From Bacteroidota bacterium (GTDB lineage: Bacteria > Bacteroidota > Bacteroidia > Chitinophagales > Chitinophagaceae), in the NCBI GenBank assembly GCA_023392185.1, contig JAEVZP010000068.1, positions 1 through 21,496 of the forward strand: a stretch of 21,496 nt of DNA, read 5' to 3'. Both the position numbers and the translations under genes were made by a program. Below the pieces are notes generated by a model. It did not search any database and was not told the DNA's origin. It worked only from the letters and a program-made list of their open reading frames with translations. This document shows, in pieces, positions 21,496 through 21,496 of this stretch (position 1 is the first letter of the stretch; each line of letters begins with the position of its first letter).

Positions 21496-21496
21496 G

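Noticed and set aside
1..21496. An anti-phage defence island or secondary-metabolite cluster
   Set aside because: I looked for nucleases, helicases, toxin-antitoxin pairs, reverse transcriptases and synthase modules and found none; the genes are mainly housekeeping and envelope-related.

Overview
The window looks like a chromosomal segment of a member of the Bacteroidota. Three things point there. Two good matches to the phylum's own promoter type (a TTG near -33 and TAnnTTTG near -7) lie upstream of kup and of a glycosyltransferase gene. Purine-rich Shine-Dalgarno sequences are scarce. Several families are typical of this phylum: the secreted 'asparagine synthetase B'-named family, the DUF6438 lipoprotein, the TIGR02117/DUF2459 pair, and a protein with an N-terminal CPENW...CxxC module. 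The Saprospiria are a possible class, but the sequence alone does not settle it. Coding density is about 90 percent and no tRNA, rRNA, CRISPR array or prophage is visible.

Layout: (1) 3-293, tail of a probable serine-hydrolase-type protein. (2) 530-5089, plus strand: pgk with a terminator, a secreted family protein, a DUF488 protein and a type IB topoisomerase. (3) 5113-8397, minus strand: miaB, then a family-2 glycosyltransferase overlapping rsmG. (4) 8623-10590, potassium transporter kup. (5) 10599-14655, a small surface-polysaccharide-type cluster around a divergent promoter region: a methyltransferase and a GT4 gene on the minus strand, a GT4 gene and a Gfo/Idh/MocA oxidoreductase on the plus strand, each pair overlapping by a few bases. 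(6) DUF445 membrane protein, its terminator, a 209-bp MITE-like element with a 3-bp target duplication, then dprA. (7) 16779-19960, plus strand: DUF6438 lipoprotein, TIGR02117 copy A, ASCH protein, CPENW/lipobox protein, TIGR02117 copy B. (8) 20112-21495, minus strand: YihY-family membrane protein and the C-terminus of an S9 (DPP-IV-like) peptidase.

Most genes are housekeeping or ordinary accessory genes. The striking signal is not a gene: the palindrome TTTCCGGAAA (core TTCCGGAA) recurs throughout. I counted 30 exact 8-bp cores and 21 exact 10-mers by eye, against roughly 0.3 and 0.02 expected in random sequence. It occurs in all three codon phases (giving FRK, FPE and SGK in proteins) and about four times more densely between genes than within them. 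It behaves like a highly iterated palindrome or genome-wide signal sequence. Other non-genic structures are a paired inverted repeat at the miaB 3' end, a 5 x 7-bp tandem repeat upstream of kup, and paired hairpins upstream of the ASCH gene.
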